Of a DNA stretch of 35,058 bases, positions 6,130-14,560 are shown in pieces (the first letter of the stretch is position 1; every line of letters starts with the position of its first letter). The position numbers and the translations under genes were made by a program. The stretch is from positions 1-35,058 of IMG/VR virus record IMGVR_UViG_3300036876_000166; one strand, written 5' to 3'. The stretch is from a virus. The notes below the pieces were generated by a model, which ran no database searches, was not told where the DNA came from, and saw nothing but the letters and a program-made list of their open reading frames with translations.

Positions 6130-8586
6130 TCAGCCGGCGACGACGTTCTTGCCCACGCCGCGGAAGTCGATGATGGCGCCGTTGAAGACCATCTTCACCT
6201 TGTATTGCAGCTCGTCCATCGTGAACTGGGTTCCGATGGTGGGCTGGTTGGCGAGGAAGATCTGCGGGTTCTCGATGCCGTCGAGGAACCCGATTTCAAG
6301 GAAAGGAGCGTTGTTCTGATTGGTGCCGTAGTACCAATCGGTTACGTCGGTGAGCTTCTCGTTGACGAAGATCCGCTCATTGTTGGCGCCGAACCGCTGG
6401 TAGAAGGCGTTGCTGCCGGCGGTATTGGTCTGGTTGATCTGGCGTGCGGTGGCGGCCAGGGCCGGAGGCACCATGATCCAATCGAGCGGCAGCCCCAGAG
6501 GTTCGCCCGAATCCTTCTCGGTCTGAGTCATCAGCGCGATCTCGGCCACGATCAGCGCGTCCTGCGAAAGGGCGGCTGAGCCAAGGTTCAGATGCGCGGC
6601 GTTGAACCAGGCCACGGCATCGGCGCCATAGTTGGGGTTGCTGGCAAAGAAGTTGGTGATGTAGTTCTTGAGCGTCCAGCGGCCGGCCCGCGCCAGGCGG
6701 CCGGGGAAGCGGGCGATTGCGCCCAGATCGTCATTGCGGATCGTCTCCTCAGAGATCGAGAGAATATTGCCGCGTTTCTGCATCTGGTAGCTCACGCGCT
6801 CATCCGTGGGCTTGGCAATTTCCGTGTAGCCCGGCGTGCCTTCCGCCACGATCGGCAGCTCGCCGAAGTAGCCCTCACGCACCCGGTCCTGCAGCTTGTA
6901 GTCGCTGATCGAGGCCTTGGTGTAGAGGTTCGACAAGCCATCGAGCGCCAACTCCGCCCAGTCCTGCAACAGACGCTTGGTCATGGAGTTCAGCAGGATG
7001 TTGGGGAAGTCGCCCGTCATCACAGCTTCCGAAGCCAGCATGCGGGTGCCGCTGAAGCCACCGCCGCCCGTCAGGTTGCTCAGGTCGTAATCCCCCGTGA
7101 TGGTGGAGTAGGCCTCGCGCAGACCCTTGAATGCCGGCACGCCCTTGTTCATCGAGTCCTTGATACCCAGGGCCGCTTCCATAGCCAAGTGAAGCTTGTC
7201 GGCGGAATCGAGCGTGATCGCCGAGCCGGGACGCACGCGGCCCACATTGTTGAAGGCGGCAAAGGCGGTACGGACACTGGTGATTTCCGCGTCGATTGCG
7301 GTCTGCGGCAGATCGGCCTCGGCGACCAGGGCGGACTCCAGGTGTGTGCGCGCCAGGTCCTGCGCCGGCTTGGGCAGCTTCGAGCTGACCAGAGAGGTTT
7401 CAATCCGGTTGCGGCTCTGGATGCGATGCGCCTCGGCGAGCTGCGTAGCGGCCTCGGCTGCGGTCACAGTCACAACGGGCGCGGCTGCGGCCGGCGTCTC
7501 GGTGAAGGCGGTTGTGACCGTCTCCATGAAGGCCGGGTAATCGGCCTCGGCAACGGTGGCGAACTTCAAACTCAGCTCGGCGCAGCGCGCGGCGTTCTTT
7601 TGCCGAAGCGCTTCGAGCAGTCGAAGAATGGAATTCTTCATGGGTGCTCCTTCGGTAGCGCTGGCAGCGCCGCCGCGGTTGGGACGATTGGGAACAATCG
7701 CCAGGGATTCAGGTTTGACCGCACTCAACTGTGCGGCCGACAGTGTGCTCGCCACGTCGCTATTGGCAACGAGGAACTTTCCGCCCGCGCCTCCGCGAGC
7801 GCAGAGGTCGACAGAAAAGAGAGTGTCCAGGCTTTCAGACACCAGGCAGTCCTTGCCCTCGATCCGGCCGGCCTTGAACTTCACATTCATCAGGGCCGAG
7901 GTGCCGAATAGGTTGAGGCGCTTCGCTTTCCGTGCGTCGTCAAGCTTCGACCGCAAATCGGACTCGGCAGAAAAGAGATTGACGGTGGTAATGGCCTGAG
8001 TCCCGTCAAACGAGCCGCCCTCCATCCAGCCCGCAATGCGGTCAGGGTCGACCGCGCCCGTCGGGTCCGGACCTCCAATCTCTGGATGCCGGCGCCCAAA
8101 GGGTTTTCCGTGGACGGCCTCAGCTACTTGCTTGACCACCTCGGGAGTGTAGTAGTGGGGGACCCTCGCGCCACTGATGCCGCCCGTTGCCCAGCCCGCA
8201 CGAATCGCGACGATTGGATAACGGCCGGGCTGCTGATCGGCTTCCGCCTCGCTGGCAACGAACTCGCATTCGGAGGCAACAGGCACGTACGCCGTCGTGA
8301 CTTCCTGAGCGTCGCCAAACGTGACGGTCTCGCCGTCGATCGTGTAGGGAATGCGAAACAGCTTCGATTCCGGGCCCCGCGCAATCACATAATCGCTGAA
8401 CGTCTCGTAGAGATAGAAGCGCGAGCCCCCATCGGTGTCGAGACCGAACTGCTCCCGCAGCGCGCCGCCGATTAGAGACTGCTGTTCATCGAGCGAAAGA
8501 TCCGCTTCGGCTGCAAGAAGAATAGCGCTCCGCAGAACTGTTGCAGTCCTGCGGAGCTGGTGCGCGAATTGAAGTGGTTGCTTCAT
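6130..8586 (-). CDS. Prohead protease-scaffold-major capsid fusion protein
   Basis: An 818-residue protein starting at ATG 8586 (GAGG five bases upstream). Residues about 50-280 look like a Mu gpI-type or S78-type prohead protease: likely catalytic His167 in a Gly-Arg-Arg-His-Pro-Glu context, and Ser230 in a Gly-Thr-Ser-Ala context, followed by a Ser-Val-Asp-Leu strand. Residues about 310-440 are helical and Ala/Glu-rich, as expected of a scaffold. Residues about 440-818 resemble Mu gpT-type HK97-fold major capsid proteins. In Mu these are separate genes (I with nested Z, then T); here they form one frame. An internal ATG at 7641 (residue 316) has AAGGAG six bases upstream and would give a 503-residue scaffold-capsid product. 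Self-cleavage is expected to release capsid subunits. Confidence 0.85.
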   Translation of the reverse strand: MKQPLQFAHQLRRTATVLRSAILLAAEADLSLDEQQSLIGGALREQFGLDTDGGSRFYLYETFSDYVIARGPESKLFRIPYTIDGETVTFGDAQEVTTAYVPVASECEFVASEAEADQQPGRYPIVAIRAGWATGGISGARVPHYYTPEVVKQVAEAVHGKPFGRRHPEIGGPDPTGAVDPDRIAGWMEGGSFDGTQAITTVNLFSAESDLRSKLDDARKAKRLNLFGTSALMNVKFKAGRIEGKDCLVSESLDTLFSVDLCARGGAGGKFLVANSDVASTLSAAQLSAVKPESLAIVPNRPNRGGAASATEGAPMKNSILRLLEALRQKNAARCAELSLKFATVAEADYPAFMETVTTAFTETPAAAAPVVTVTAAEAATQLAEAHRIQSRNRIETSLVSSKLPKPAQDLARTHLESALVAEADLPQTAIDAEITSVRTAFAAFNNVGRVRPGSAITLDSADKLHLAMEAALGIKDSMNKGVPAFKGLREAYSTITGDYDLSNLTGGGGFSGTRMLASEAVMTGDFPNILLNSMTKRLLQDWAELALDGLSNLYTKASISDYKLQDRVREGYFGELPIVAEGTPGYTEIAKPTDERVSYQMQKRGNILSISEETIRNDDLGAIARFPGRLARAGRWTLKNYITNFFASNPNYGADAVAWFNAAHLNLGSAALSQDALIVAEIALMTQTEKDSGEPLGLPLDWIMVPPALAATARQINQTNTAGSNAFYQRFGANNERIFVNEKLTDVTDWYYGTNQNNAPFLEIGFLDGIENPQIFLANQPTIGTQFTMDELQYKVKMVFNGAIIDFRGVGKNVVAG
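7639..7652 (-). promoter_or_regulatory. Internal ribosome binding site inside the protease-capsid gene
   Basis: On the minus strand, AAGGAG (within 7652-7645) stands a few bases before the in-frame ATG 7641-7639, which is residue 316 of the fusion, at the protease/scaffold junction. It matches the anti-Shine-Dalgarno better than the start of the full gene. An independent scaffold-capsid product from this start is inferred, analogous to nested scaffold genes in Mu (I/Z) and lambda (C/Nu3). Confidence 0.65.
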
Positions 8587-8599
8587 TCGAACCTCGTTG

Positions 8600-9067
8600 T
8601 TACTTCTCTGTGGCGGCAGCCTGGGTCTGAATTGCCGCGATCAAGTCCGCCTTGCTCGATGCCGGTTCGAGAGTCAGATCGTGCACTTCGGCGGCATGCG
8701 CAATCAGTTGCTCCTTCGTCATCTTCGAAAGATCGACAGACTGAGGAGCCGTATCGGCGATTGGGAATGCGTACTTGCGCCCATCGACGGTTACACACAC
8801 ACGCGTCGGAACGCTCTTGATGGTGCGATCTTCCCTGAGCAAGACTTGCCACTCTTGTAGTTTCGCGATTTCATCGGCGGAAGTAGGCGCGGGAACGGCG
8901 AGGAGCGCGTTTGCGCTCTTGAGCGCCACCGTGCGCTGGGCCGACTCATTGTCTGGGTAATCAAGCTTTGCCTGAGCGAAAGCTTTGGTGTAAGCTGCCG
9001 CCCACTGTTTTGAGGCTTTGTCCGACATGTGCTCCGGAGCGCTGGGAATTGCTGAGACTGTTGCCAT
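8600..9067 (-). CDS. ChaB-like/SAP-like head-region protein
   Basis: A 155-residue protein starting at ATG 9067 with GGAG eight bases upstream. Residues about 8-55 resemble ChaB-type domains (a His-Met start, then Trp, Ala, Phe and Ala at spaced positions and a Ser/Ala-rich helix). Residues about 110-150 look like a small SAP/LEM/Rho-N-type helix-loop-helix: Met-Thr-Lys-Glu-Gln-Leu, then Ser-Lys-Ala-Asp-Leu. The middle is a short beta segment. It lies between gpF and the protease-capsid gene. ChaB-like proteins occur in phages and baculoviruses without a firm biochemical role. A DNA- or nucleoprotein-binding head function is inference only. Confidence 0.65.
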   Translation of the reverse strand: MATVSAIPSAPEHMSDKASKQWAAAYTKAFAQAKLDYPDNESAQRTVALKSANALLAVPAPTSADEIAKLQEWQVLLREDRTIKSVPTRVCVTVDGRKYAFPIADTAPQSVDLSKMTKEQLIAHAAEVHDLTLEPASSKADLIAAIQTQAAATEK

Positions 9068-9078
9068 GGTTCTTTCTC

Positions 9079-9981
9079 CTATGCAGCTTGGGTTGTGACC
9101 GAGAGGCCGTAGCTTTTGAGCAACTGGCGTTCCTGGTCAGTGGGTTTTAATTGGTCATCGTCCAGGTGTGGTAGCACCAGGCAATGGCAGTTGATCGTGT
9201 TCTCCGCAGATCCGGAAGGATCGCGCGGATACATCAGCTCTTCGCCTTCCACAAGGAAAGGCTCGCCGGGGTTGCGGATTTGGCCATCGGCCAACAGGTG
9301 CCCGACCCGCGGCACAAGCGCTACCGGGATGTGCTTCCAGATCTCCTTCAGCCCCGGATGCCGCGTGGCCAGGTCGCCGATCCGCGCCACCGAGGCCAGC
9401 GAGTGGATGCGCATCACCTCGTTAGTTGCGATCGACATGGCCTTTTCGCCGACCTGCGAAAAGAGCCCGGAGAACTTACCGCCTTCAAGCGTGGTGCCGA
9501 TCTGCTCCACGAGTTGGGTAAGATTGGCACGGCCTAGGTAGCCCCTCTGAATGGCCGCATTGATCTTGGCGCCCATGTCGCCGGTCAGGCCGCCAATCAG
9601 GTCCGCCGTATATCCCTGGACAACTTGGAGCGCCGCGCGGTCGATCACCGGCTGAATCAGCGTTGTACCCGTCCCGGCCGCCACTGTTGCGTCCACGCTC
9701 GCCGCCGCAACTTTGTAGGCTTTATCCTCGTAGGAGTTCACCTGATGCGTGGCCGCGTCCCGGAATTGAGCCATGGCCCGTAGCACTTCAGCTCTCAGTG
9801 CTTTCAGACTCGATTCCGAATAGCTCTTCAGATTCGTGTGCGCCAGGTCGGCGAGGATCTCGCGGTTCAGATCGTCGAGCAGCTTCAGGATGGCGCGGCG
9901 CACCTCCGGCGACAGCTCCCCGGCCTGGCTGACCAGCAGGTTGAGCTTTGCCGCGTAAGCCTGTGCGCGCGAGTCCGCCAT
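9079..9981 (-). CDS. Phage head morphogenesis protein, Mu gpF / SPP1 gp7-like
   Basis: A 300-residue protein whose ATG at 9981 overlaps the portal stop by one base (TGATG). A long helical N-terminal half is followed by the family's characteristic C-terminal region: an Arg-Asn-Pro-Gly-Glu-Pro loop, a Tyr-Pro-Arg-Asp-Pro-Ser-Gly segment and an Asn-Cys-His-Cys strand (residues about 225-270). This matches Mu gpF-type minor head proteins (PF04233-like), thought to be packaged in small copy number with the portal. Gene order portal then gpF is the usual one. Confidence 0.85.
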   Translation of the reverse strand: MADSRAQAYAAKLNLLVSQAGELSPEVRRAILKLLDDLNREILADLAHTNLKSYSESSLKALRAEVLRAMAQFRDAATHQVNSYEDKAYKVAAASVDATVAAGTGTTLIQPVIDRAALQVVQGYTADLIGGLTGDMGAKINAAIQRGYLGRANLTQLVEQIGTTLEGGKFSGLFSQVGEKAMSIATNEVMRIHSLASVARIGDLATRHPGLKEIWKHIPVALVPRVGHLLADGQIRNPGEPFLVEGEELMYPRDPSGSAENTINCHCLVLPHLDDDQLKPTDQERQLLKSYGLSVTTQAA

Positions 9982-11717
9982 CAGGCCACCTGCTCTCTGG
10001 CTTCGTCTTCGTCCAGCAGATCGTCGTCCGGGCCTTTGCCTGTCTTGTCGGCCGCGTTCGGCTGCGAGGTCTTCAGCGAGCCCAGCGCCTGGGCCAAGGC
10101 CGACTGCGGGAAGAGCTGATCCTGCTGCTTGGCCGCGCGGTCTTGCTTCTCCTGTTGCGCGGCCTCGTACTCTTCGGCCGAGTCGTCAATGTCCACGCCG
10201 ATCTCAGCCAGCAACGTATGGAAGGCCCGCGCAGCCGTCGCTCCGGTCACCCAGCCTTCCTGCTGGCCAACCTGCATGGCGGTCGCCACGCCCGTCAGCG
10301 TCTGCGCGCCTTTCTCCAGATCCTTCACCGCGATCTCAGGAAACTCGATCGAGAAGGAAAGGTCCACCCCTTGCGGCAGTACCCCGGCGCGCTGCGCGCA
10401 GCTCAGCACAAAGTTCAGCACCGACTTGATGCAGCGCGACATCAAGTTCTGCCGCTTCTGGATCTTCTTCGTGAACGGCGCATTCATTTCCAGCGCCGAT
10501 GCGCGGTTGGCGTCGTCGCCGTCGCCCATCAACACGGGAGGAATTCCGGCGCCTCCCAAGCCGTACTTCTTCACCATGCCCGCGCCGGCCGCCATATCCT
10601 GGCCTTTGAAGTCCGGCGTCTGCGCCTGGATCTTCAGCTTCTCATTGCTCACGATGACGCCGCCCTGGCGCGGCGGGTCCTTGGTCAATTTGTTCTTGTA
10701 CTCATCAACCTTCTTGGGGTCCGCTCCCTCCAACGTGTAATGCCACACAAAGGAATTCAGAAACCGGCACTTGTCTGCAAAGTCGAAGATCATCTGGTCG
10801 AAAACATCGATCCAGTCAGCCAGGCTGAACAACTCGCTGAAGCCGCGGCTGGCGCTCTTGGCCTTGTTCAGCGCGAAATAGAAGCACTCCCCGTCAAGCT
10901 GGCCATAGTTCTCATCGTTCGGGTCCTCGATGCGGCGAACGATCAGCATCGGCTTCTGCAGGACCTCGCCCACCTCGCGGCGCAGCCGGACAGCATACGG
11001 CACGTTGATCGAAGCCGTGCCGTCCGCCGTGGCCATCTCCGCGAACTGGATGGTGTCGATATTCATCGGATCGATGTAGCCGACGCGCACCCTACCATTG
11101 ACCGGATTGACGGCCACCGGCACGCACAACTCGCCAAACGTGGTCTTCTCGTCGCACCAGGTCTCGATATTGGCGTCCATGTCATTGACTTCGTCGTTCC
11201 AAAAGTCGTCGATAACCTGCTGCACGCGCGGGTCCTTGGCTGTGACCCGCACGCCTTTGCCCAGGGTGTAATCGGTGAGGATCTCCACGATCCGTTTACC
11301 GAAGGGCGTCGTCACGGCCAGGAAATAGCAGACCTGCAGCATGCGGTCATGCATCAGCGGGTTCAGATCGCGGAGCGTGGCCAGACTGGTGATGCGCCGG
11401 AAACCCGGATCTTCGCCGTCGCCGGTGGTCAAGGTGAAGAGCTGTGGCGCGACGGCCTCGGCCGCCAGGCGCTGCTCGGGCGTGATCTTGCCCGTGCCCA
11501 GCATCTTGTACGCCGCGGTCAGCATCGGAATGTCGCTCTCGGCCACGTTCGACAAGCCAGCCTTCACCAGCGCCCCGCGCACGGCCGCTTCATCCGCGTC
11601 CTCGCGCGCATCATTCCAACGCTTGGCTTCGCCCAGGTTGAGCATCGTCATGCTATTGCGCTCGGCAATCGAGCGGCGCTGCAGCCAATTCTTTACGCGT
11701 CCCGGAATCAAGCCCAT
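9981..11717 (-). CDS. Phage portal protein
   Basis: A 578-residue protein. The ATG at 11717 overlaps the terminase C-terminus by 10 bases and has GGAG six bases upstream; the longer open frame upstream is out of register with real coding. The protein contains an extended N-terminal region, a stretch typical of portals around residues 120-210 (a Thr-Pro-Phe-Gly-Lys helix, then an Asp-Phe-Trp-Asn-Asp-Glu turn), a helical core, and a Ser/Glu/Asp-rich acidic C-terminal tail. Portals form the dodecameric ring through which DNA is packaged. It corresponds in order to Mu gp29. The exact portal family is not assigned here. Confidence 0.85.
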   Translation of the reverse strand: MGLIPGRVKNWLQRRSIAERNSMTMLNLGEAKRWNDAREDADEAAVRGALVKAGLSNVAESDIPMLTAAYKMLGTGKITPEQRLAAEAVAPQLFTLTTGDGEDPGFRRITSLATLRDLNPLMHDRMLQVCYFLAVTTPFGKRIVEILTDYTLGKGVRVTAKDPRVQQVIDDFWNDEVNDMDANIETWCDEKTTFGELCVPVAVNPVNGRVRVGYIDPMNIDTIQFAEMATADGTASINVPYAVRLRREVGEVLQKPMLIVRRIEDPNDENYGQLDGECFYFALNKAKSASRGFSELFSLADWIDVFDQMIFDFADKCRFLNSFVWHYTLEGADPKKVDEYKNKLTKDPPRQGGVIVSNEKLKIQAQTPDFKGQDMAAGAGMVKKYGLGGAGIPPVLMGDGDDANRASALEMNAPFTKKIQKRQNLMSRCIKSVLNFVLSCAQRAGVLPQGVDLSFSIEFPEIAVKDLEKGAQTLTGVATAMQVGQQEGWVTGATAARAFHTLLAEIGVDIDDSAEEYEAAQQEKQDRAAKQQDQLFPQSALAQALGSLKTSQPNAADKTGKGPDDDLLDEDEAREQVA

Positions 11718-13327
11718 CTGGATCTCCTGTCGCGGCGCACGAAGTCGTCGCCGCCCCGGCTCTGGCCGGCGAGTACTTCGCCCCGGCCGACGCCGGATTC
11801 CCGGCCGCCCACCTGAGCGTTGCTGCTGGCGATTGCTACCTGAAAGTTGATCGTGCGGGCGAGCTGCACCGCGCCCTGCAGCGCGTCGGCCTGATCGTCC
11901 TTGATCTTTCCCAGAAAGAGGAGCTGCTGGATCAGCGTCTTTTGCGTCCCATCCAGGCAGAAGCGGATGGTTCCGTTCTCTACCAGCGACGAGATGCTGG
12001 AGATCCGGAGAAACTTGTCCGTCAGGTTGGGCACGCCGACAACGTTGATATAGCGGCCCGTCACCCGGCTCTGCTCTTCCATCTCCTGTTTCAGAGCGTC
12101 CTGGTACGCCTGGTTCTCGATACCCACAACGACCGGTTGTTCTTCGTCGTAGCGGTTGAGGATGAATTCCTTTTGCTTGATGTACGGAAGCTTCACGCCT
12201 TCCGCGCGCTCGACATGCAGGAAGCCATTCGTGTCGATTGCCAGGGTGACGCTGGCAAAGAAATCCGCCCGCTTCTTCAGGCTGATCGCCGGATCGTAGT
12301 AAGTGACCCGGACACACGGTTTCTGTTGCAGCTCCTCGCGCCGGTAGGCGTGGCGAATGATCCATCCTTCCTGAAACACCTGAGTGTCTGCGCTGATCGG
12401 CCGGTTGCGGAACTCCTGGTTAAAGAAGACCGACCCGACATCGCCTTCCTTTTCCTTCAGCGATTGCAGATCCCACTTCTCGGGCCACAGCACGGACTCC
12501 GGAGTCCACTCGTCGTCTACGGCCTCGTAGGTGCGTTTGATGAACCGCTTGAATTTCTCCGGGTCCAGCAGGTTCGACAGGAACGAGTCGAAATGCTGAA
12601 TGGTGCCGACGGCGAAGATCTGGGCGTTCTTGCCCAGGCTCATCACCGTGCCCTTGAACCACTTGATGAGCTTGTCGCGCGTCTCCGGATTGTCTACGGA
12701 CTCTTCATTCTCCAGATCGTCGAGAATAATCAGGTCGGGGCGGTATTGCCGGTAGCGCAGGCCGCGCATGCTCTGGCCGGCGCCACGCGCGACAATCGAG
12801 ATCCCGGTGTTCGTCCGGCAATCGTTGACATCCCACTTCTTGTCGCCGACCAGGTCGCCGAAATCCTCGCGCAACTTGGCGTTGGTTTCCAGCTCCTCTT
12901 TGATGGCTGCGAGCTGGAGTGCGGCGTTCGCCTGGTTGTCACCGATGAGGACGATGAACCAGCGCAGCTTGTAGCAGATGCAATAAAGCGAGAAGATCAC
13001 CGAAACGACGGTGGACTTCGCATGCTCGCGAGGCGCGGCGATGGCCGCATATTGCTCGGTGAGCAGAATGGTGTATAGCTCACGGTGGAAGACTGCCGGC
13101 GCGATAAACCGCCCGGTCTCCGGGTCCACCATGAAGTGCCGGAGATACTTGACGGCAAAGTCGGTGATCTGGTCGGCCAGGTCCCACGCCTGCGAGAGAA
13201 TTACAGAGGCGTCCGCCTTTTCCGCCCGCGACTTGACCGGAACTTTTGAGAACACAGACCGGAGACCAGCTCCGGCTTCCTCAAGCCGCTGTCGCTTCGA
13301 TTTGCTTTGCGAATGCTTCAGCGGCAT
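11708..13327 (-). CDS. Terminase large subunit (packaging ATPase/nuclease)
   Basis: A 539-residue protein starting at ATG 13327 with GGAG seven bases upstream, overlapping the gp27-like gene by 47 bases. Visible motifs: a Walker A-like Ala-Pro-Arg-Glu-His-Ala-Lys-Ser-Thr (residues 98-106), a Walker B Leu-Ile-Ile-Leu-Asp-Asp (199-204), and a nuclease region with acidic residues at Asp345 (Tyr-Asp-Pro), Glu404 (Gly-Ile-Glu-Asn) and Asp477/478 and 481 (Asp-Asp-Gln-Ala-Asp). Equivalent to Mu gp28. The C-terminal about 25 residues are Gly/Arg-rich and overlap the portal start. In transposable phages it packages host-flanked DNA, consistent with random integration. Confidence 0.9.
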   Translation of the reverse strand: MPLKHSQSKSKRQRLEEAGAGLRSVFSKVPVKSRAEKADASVILSQAWDLADQITDFAVKYLRHFMVDPETGRFIAPAVFHRELYTILLTEQYAAIAAPREHAKSTVVSVIFSLYCICYKLRWFIVLIGDNQANAALQLAAIKEELETNAKLREDFGDLVGDKKWDVNDCRTNTGISIVARGAGQSMRGLRYRQYRPDLIILDDLENEESVDNPETRDKLIKWFKGTVMSLGKNAQIFAVGTIQHFDSFLSNLLDPEKFKRFIKRTYEAVDDEWTPESVLWPEKWDLQSLKEKEGDVGSVFFNQEFRNRPISADTQVFQEGWIIRHAYRREELQQKPCVRVTYYDPAISLKKRADFFASVTLAIDTNGFLHVERAEGVKLPYIKQKEFILNRYDEEQPVVVGIENQAYQDALKQEMEEQSRVTGRYINVVGVPNLTDKFLRISSISSLVENGTIRFCLDGTQKTLIQQLLFLGKIKDDQADALQGAVQLARTINFQVAIASSNAQVGGRESGVGRGEVLAGQSRGGDDFVRRDRRSRWA

Positions 13328-14027
13328 GAGATAGCTCCGTAATCAGTTCGTCTTGAATCGGGTCGAGAACTTCCCGCACCTGTTTACGAGTGCGCAGCTT
13401 CTTGAGCAGATCCTGGGCGGCCAACAGGTAAATCTCTCGCGGATCGCCAGCCTCGGCCGCCAGCTTGGCCCGCTCGGCATCGATCTTGGCCAGGTCGGCC
13501 TCCACGCGCTTGGCCTGCAGCTCCACCCGCTGCAGCCGTGACATGGTCAGAGCCAGGGCGTTCAGTCCCTCCAGGAACTTGCCGCGATCCGCGCCGCCCA
13601 CACCCTGCATCAAGCTGAACACCTGGTCGCGCATGGCGTTGATCACCGCGGCATTGCCTTCCGGCAAGCTTTTAGTGGCCAGGGCCGCCGCCCATTGGCG
13701 CGCCTGCTCCCCTTCGACAAGCACCTGCTGGCGCACCTGCGAGATGCGCAGATCGAACCAGCGCTGAAGCGACGACTTCGCCAGCCGCATCTCCGGGAAC
13801 AGCTCCAACACCTTCAGGTCGAGCGACTCCCAGTTGATGAATCCGCCGCCGTCCTTTTCCCAGTTGGCGCTGAAGGGCTCGGCCGAGCGGCCCTCGATCT
13901 CGATCCACGTCGCTCCCCGGTCGTAGAGCAGCTTGATTGCATCGCGCACGCTCTGCGGCAGCTTGTCGATCTTGAGCGGCTGATTCACTTCCCGCTTTTC
14001 GCCGGTCCTTGGTCTGGGCTTTGTCAC
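13281..14027 (-). CDS. Mu gp27-like protein (DUF3486-type), probable small terminase subunit
   Basis: A 248-residue protein. GTG 14027 overlaps the stop of the upstream gene (GTGA). It opens with a basic segment and a helix-turn-helix-like stretch (residues about 20-110) including an Ile-Glu-Ile-Glu-Gly turn and a Trp-Phe-Asp-Leu-Arg-Ile helix. A long Glu/Ala/Lys/Leu-rich coiled-coil region (about 150-200) follows. This is the architecture of Mu gp27/DUF3486 proteins, which precede TerL in Mu-like phages and are proposed to be the small terminase subunit. Family call is good; exact role is inference. Confidence 0.8.
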   Translation of the reverse strand: MTKPRPRTGEKREVNQPLKIDKLPQSVRDAIKLLYDRGATWIEIEGRSAEPFSANWEKDGGGFINWESLDLKVLELFPEMRLAKSSLQRWFDLRISQVRQQVLVEGEQARQWAAALATKSLPEGNAAVINAMRDQVFSLMQGVGGADRGKFLEGLNALALTMSRLQRVELQAKRVEADLAKIDAERAKLAAEAGDPREIYLLAAQDLLKKLRTRKQVREVLDPIQDELITELSHAAEAFAKQIEATAA

Positions 14028-14227
14028 TGGTGATCTTCCTCAATTTCCACTGCCACGCCGATAGGCACTATCGCAAATCCGTGGTTTGCGCAGACCTGTT
14101 CTACAAACTGAGCGAATTGCCTCTCGGCTTCCTCACGGCTGCATGTGGGCGAAGGACTAAACCAACAAGGAGGATTGGCCCATGCAGCCAGCGCTTTTCC
14201 AAGAATGGAACTCGGTTCCTCTGGCAT
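14024..14227 (-). CDS. Small unknown protein upstream of gp27-like gene
   Basis: A 67-residue protein starting at ATG 14227 with GGAGAAG five bases upstream. It has two Cys residues in the first half and a helix rich in Glu/Gln/Phe around residues 30-45, and ends in a hydrophobic strand and acidic tail. Its stop overlaps the GTG of the gp27-like gene (GTGA), showing translational coupling within the late operon. Not recognised. It could be a cofactor for the packaging genes by position. Confidence 0.6.
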   Translation of the reverse strand: MPEEPSSILGKALAAWANPPCWFSPSPTCSREEAERQFAQFVEQVCANHGFAIVPIGVAVEIEEDHQ

Positions 14228-14239
14228 CAGACTTCTCCA

Positions 14240-14560
14240 TCAGTCAAGCAAAACGTCGTCGTTGCTCTTGCGCCGCACCACCAAACCGAGGCCCTTGGCG
14301 GTCAGAGCGATTTCCGTGATCTCTTTCCGGCCGCTGATCTCGTTGGCGTGCTGATTGAAATCCAGATATTCCAGGACCTGGAGATCCTGCAGCAGCGTCA
14401 ACACCTGGTCGCGCCCCACGCTTTGGCCCAACTCCTGCATCATGGCGAACACTTCAAAGTCGTCCATGCGCGAGAGCTGCGCCTCGTGCCCCTGGCGCAC
14501 CAACTTCAGGATGATGCCGCGCCGCCGCTTCGTCAGTACCAGCTCCCGCTCTCCGCTCAT
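14240..14560 (-). CDS. Winged-helix protein, Mu gp26-region analogue
   Basis: A 106-residue protein. ATG 14560 overlaps the stop of the upstream gene. Helices around residues 15-60 are followed by a short strand pair (Glu-Ile-Thr-Glu-Ile-Ala-Leu-Thr-Ala) near residue 85, which together look like a winged helix-turn-helix. A small winged-helix protein occurs at this point in several Mu-like packaging modules (Mu gp26 region). A DNA-binding role in packaging or late regulation is inference. Confidence 0.6.
   Translation of the reverse strand: MSGERELVLTKRRRGIILKLVRQGHEAQLSRMDDFEVFAMMQELGQSVGRDQVLTLLQDLQVLEYLDFNQHANEISGRKEITEIALTAKGLGLVVRRKSNDDVLLD

Noticed and set aside
6592-7911. Long plus-strand open frame (439 codons) opposite the capsid gene
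   Set aside because: Shadow of the protease-capsid gene; Arg/Gly/His-rich, with no motif or ribosome site, while the minus frame has clear domains.
9948-11816. Long plus-strand open frame (622 codons) opposite the portal gene
   Set aside because: GC-rich antisense shadow; composition is not protein-like and the portal reading is well supported.
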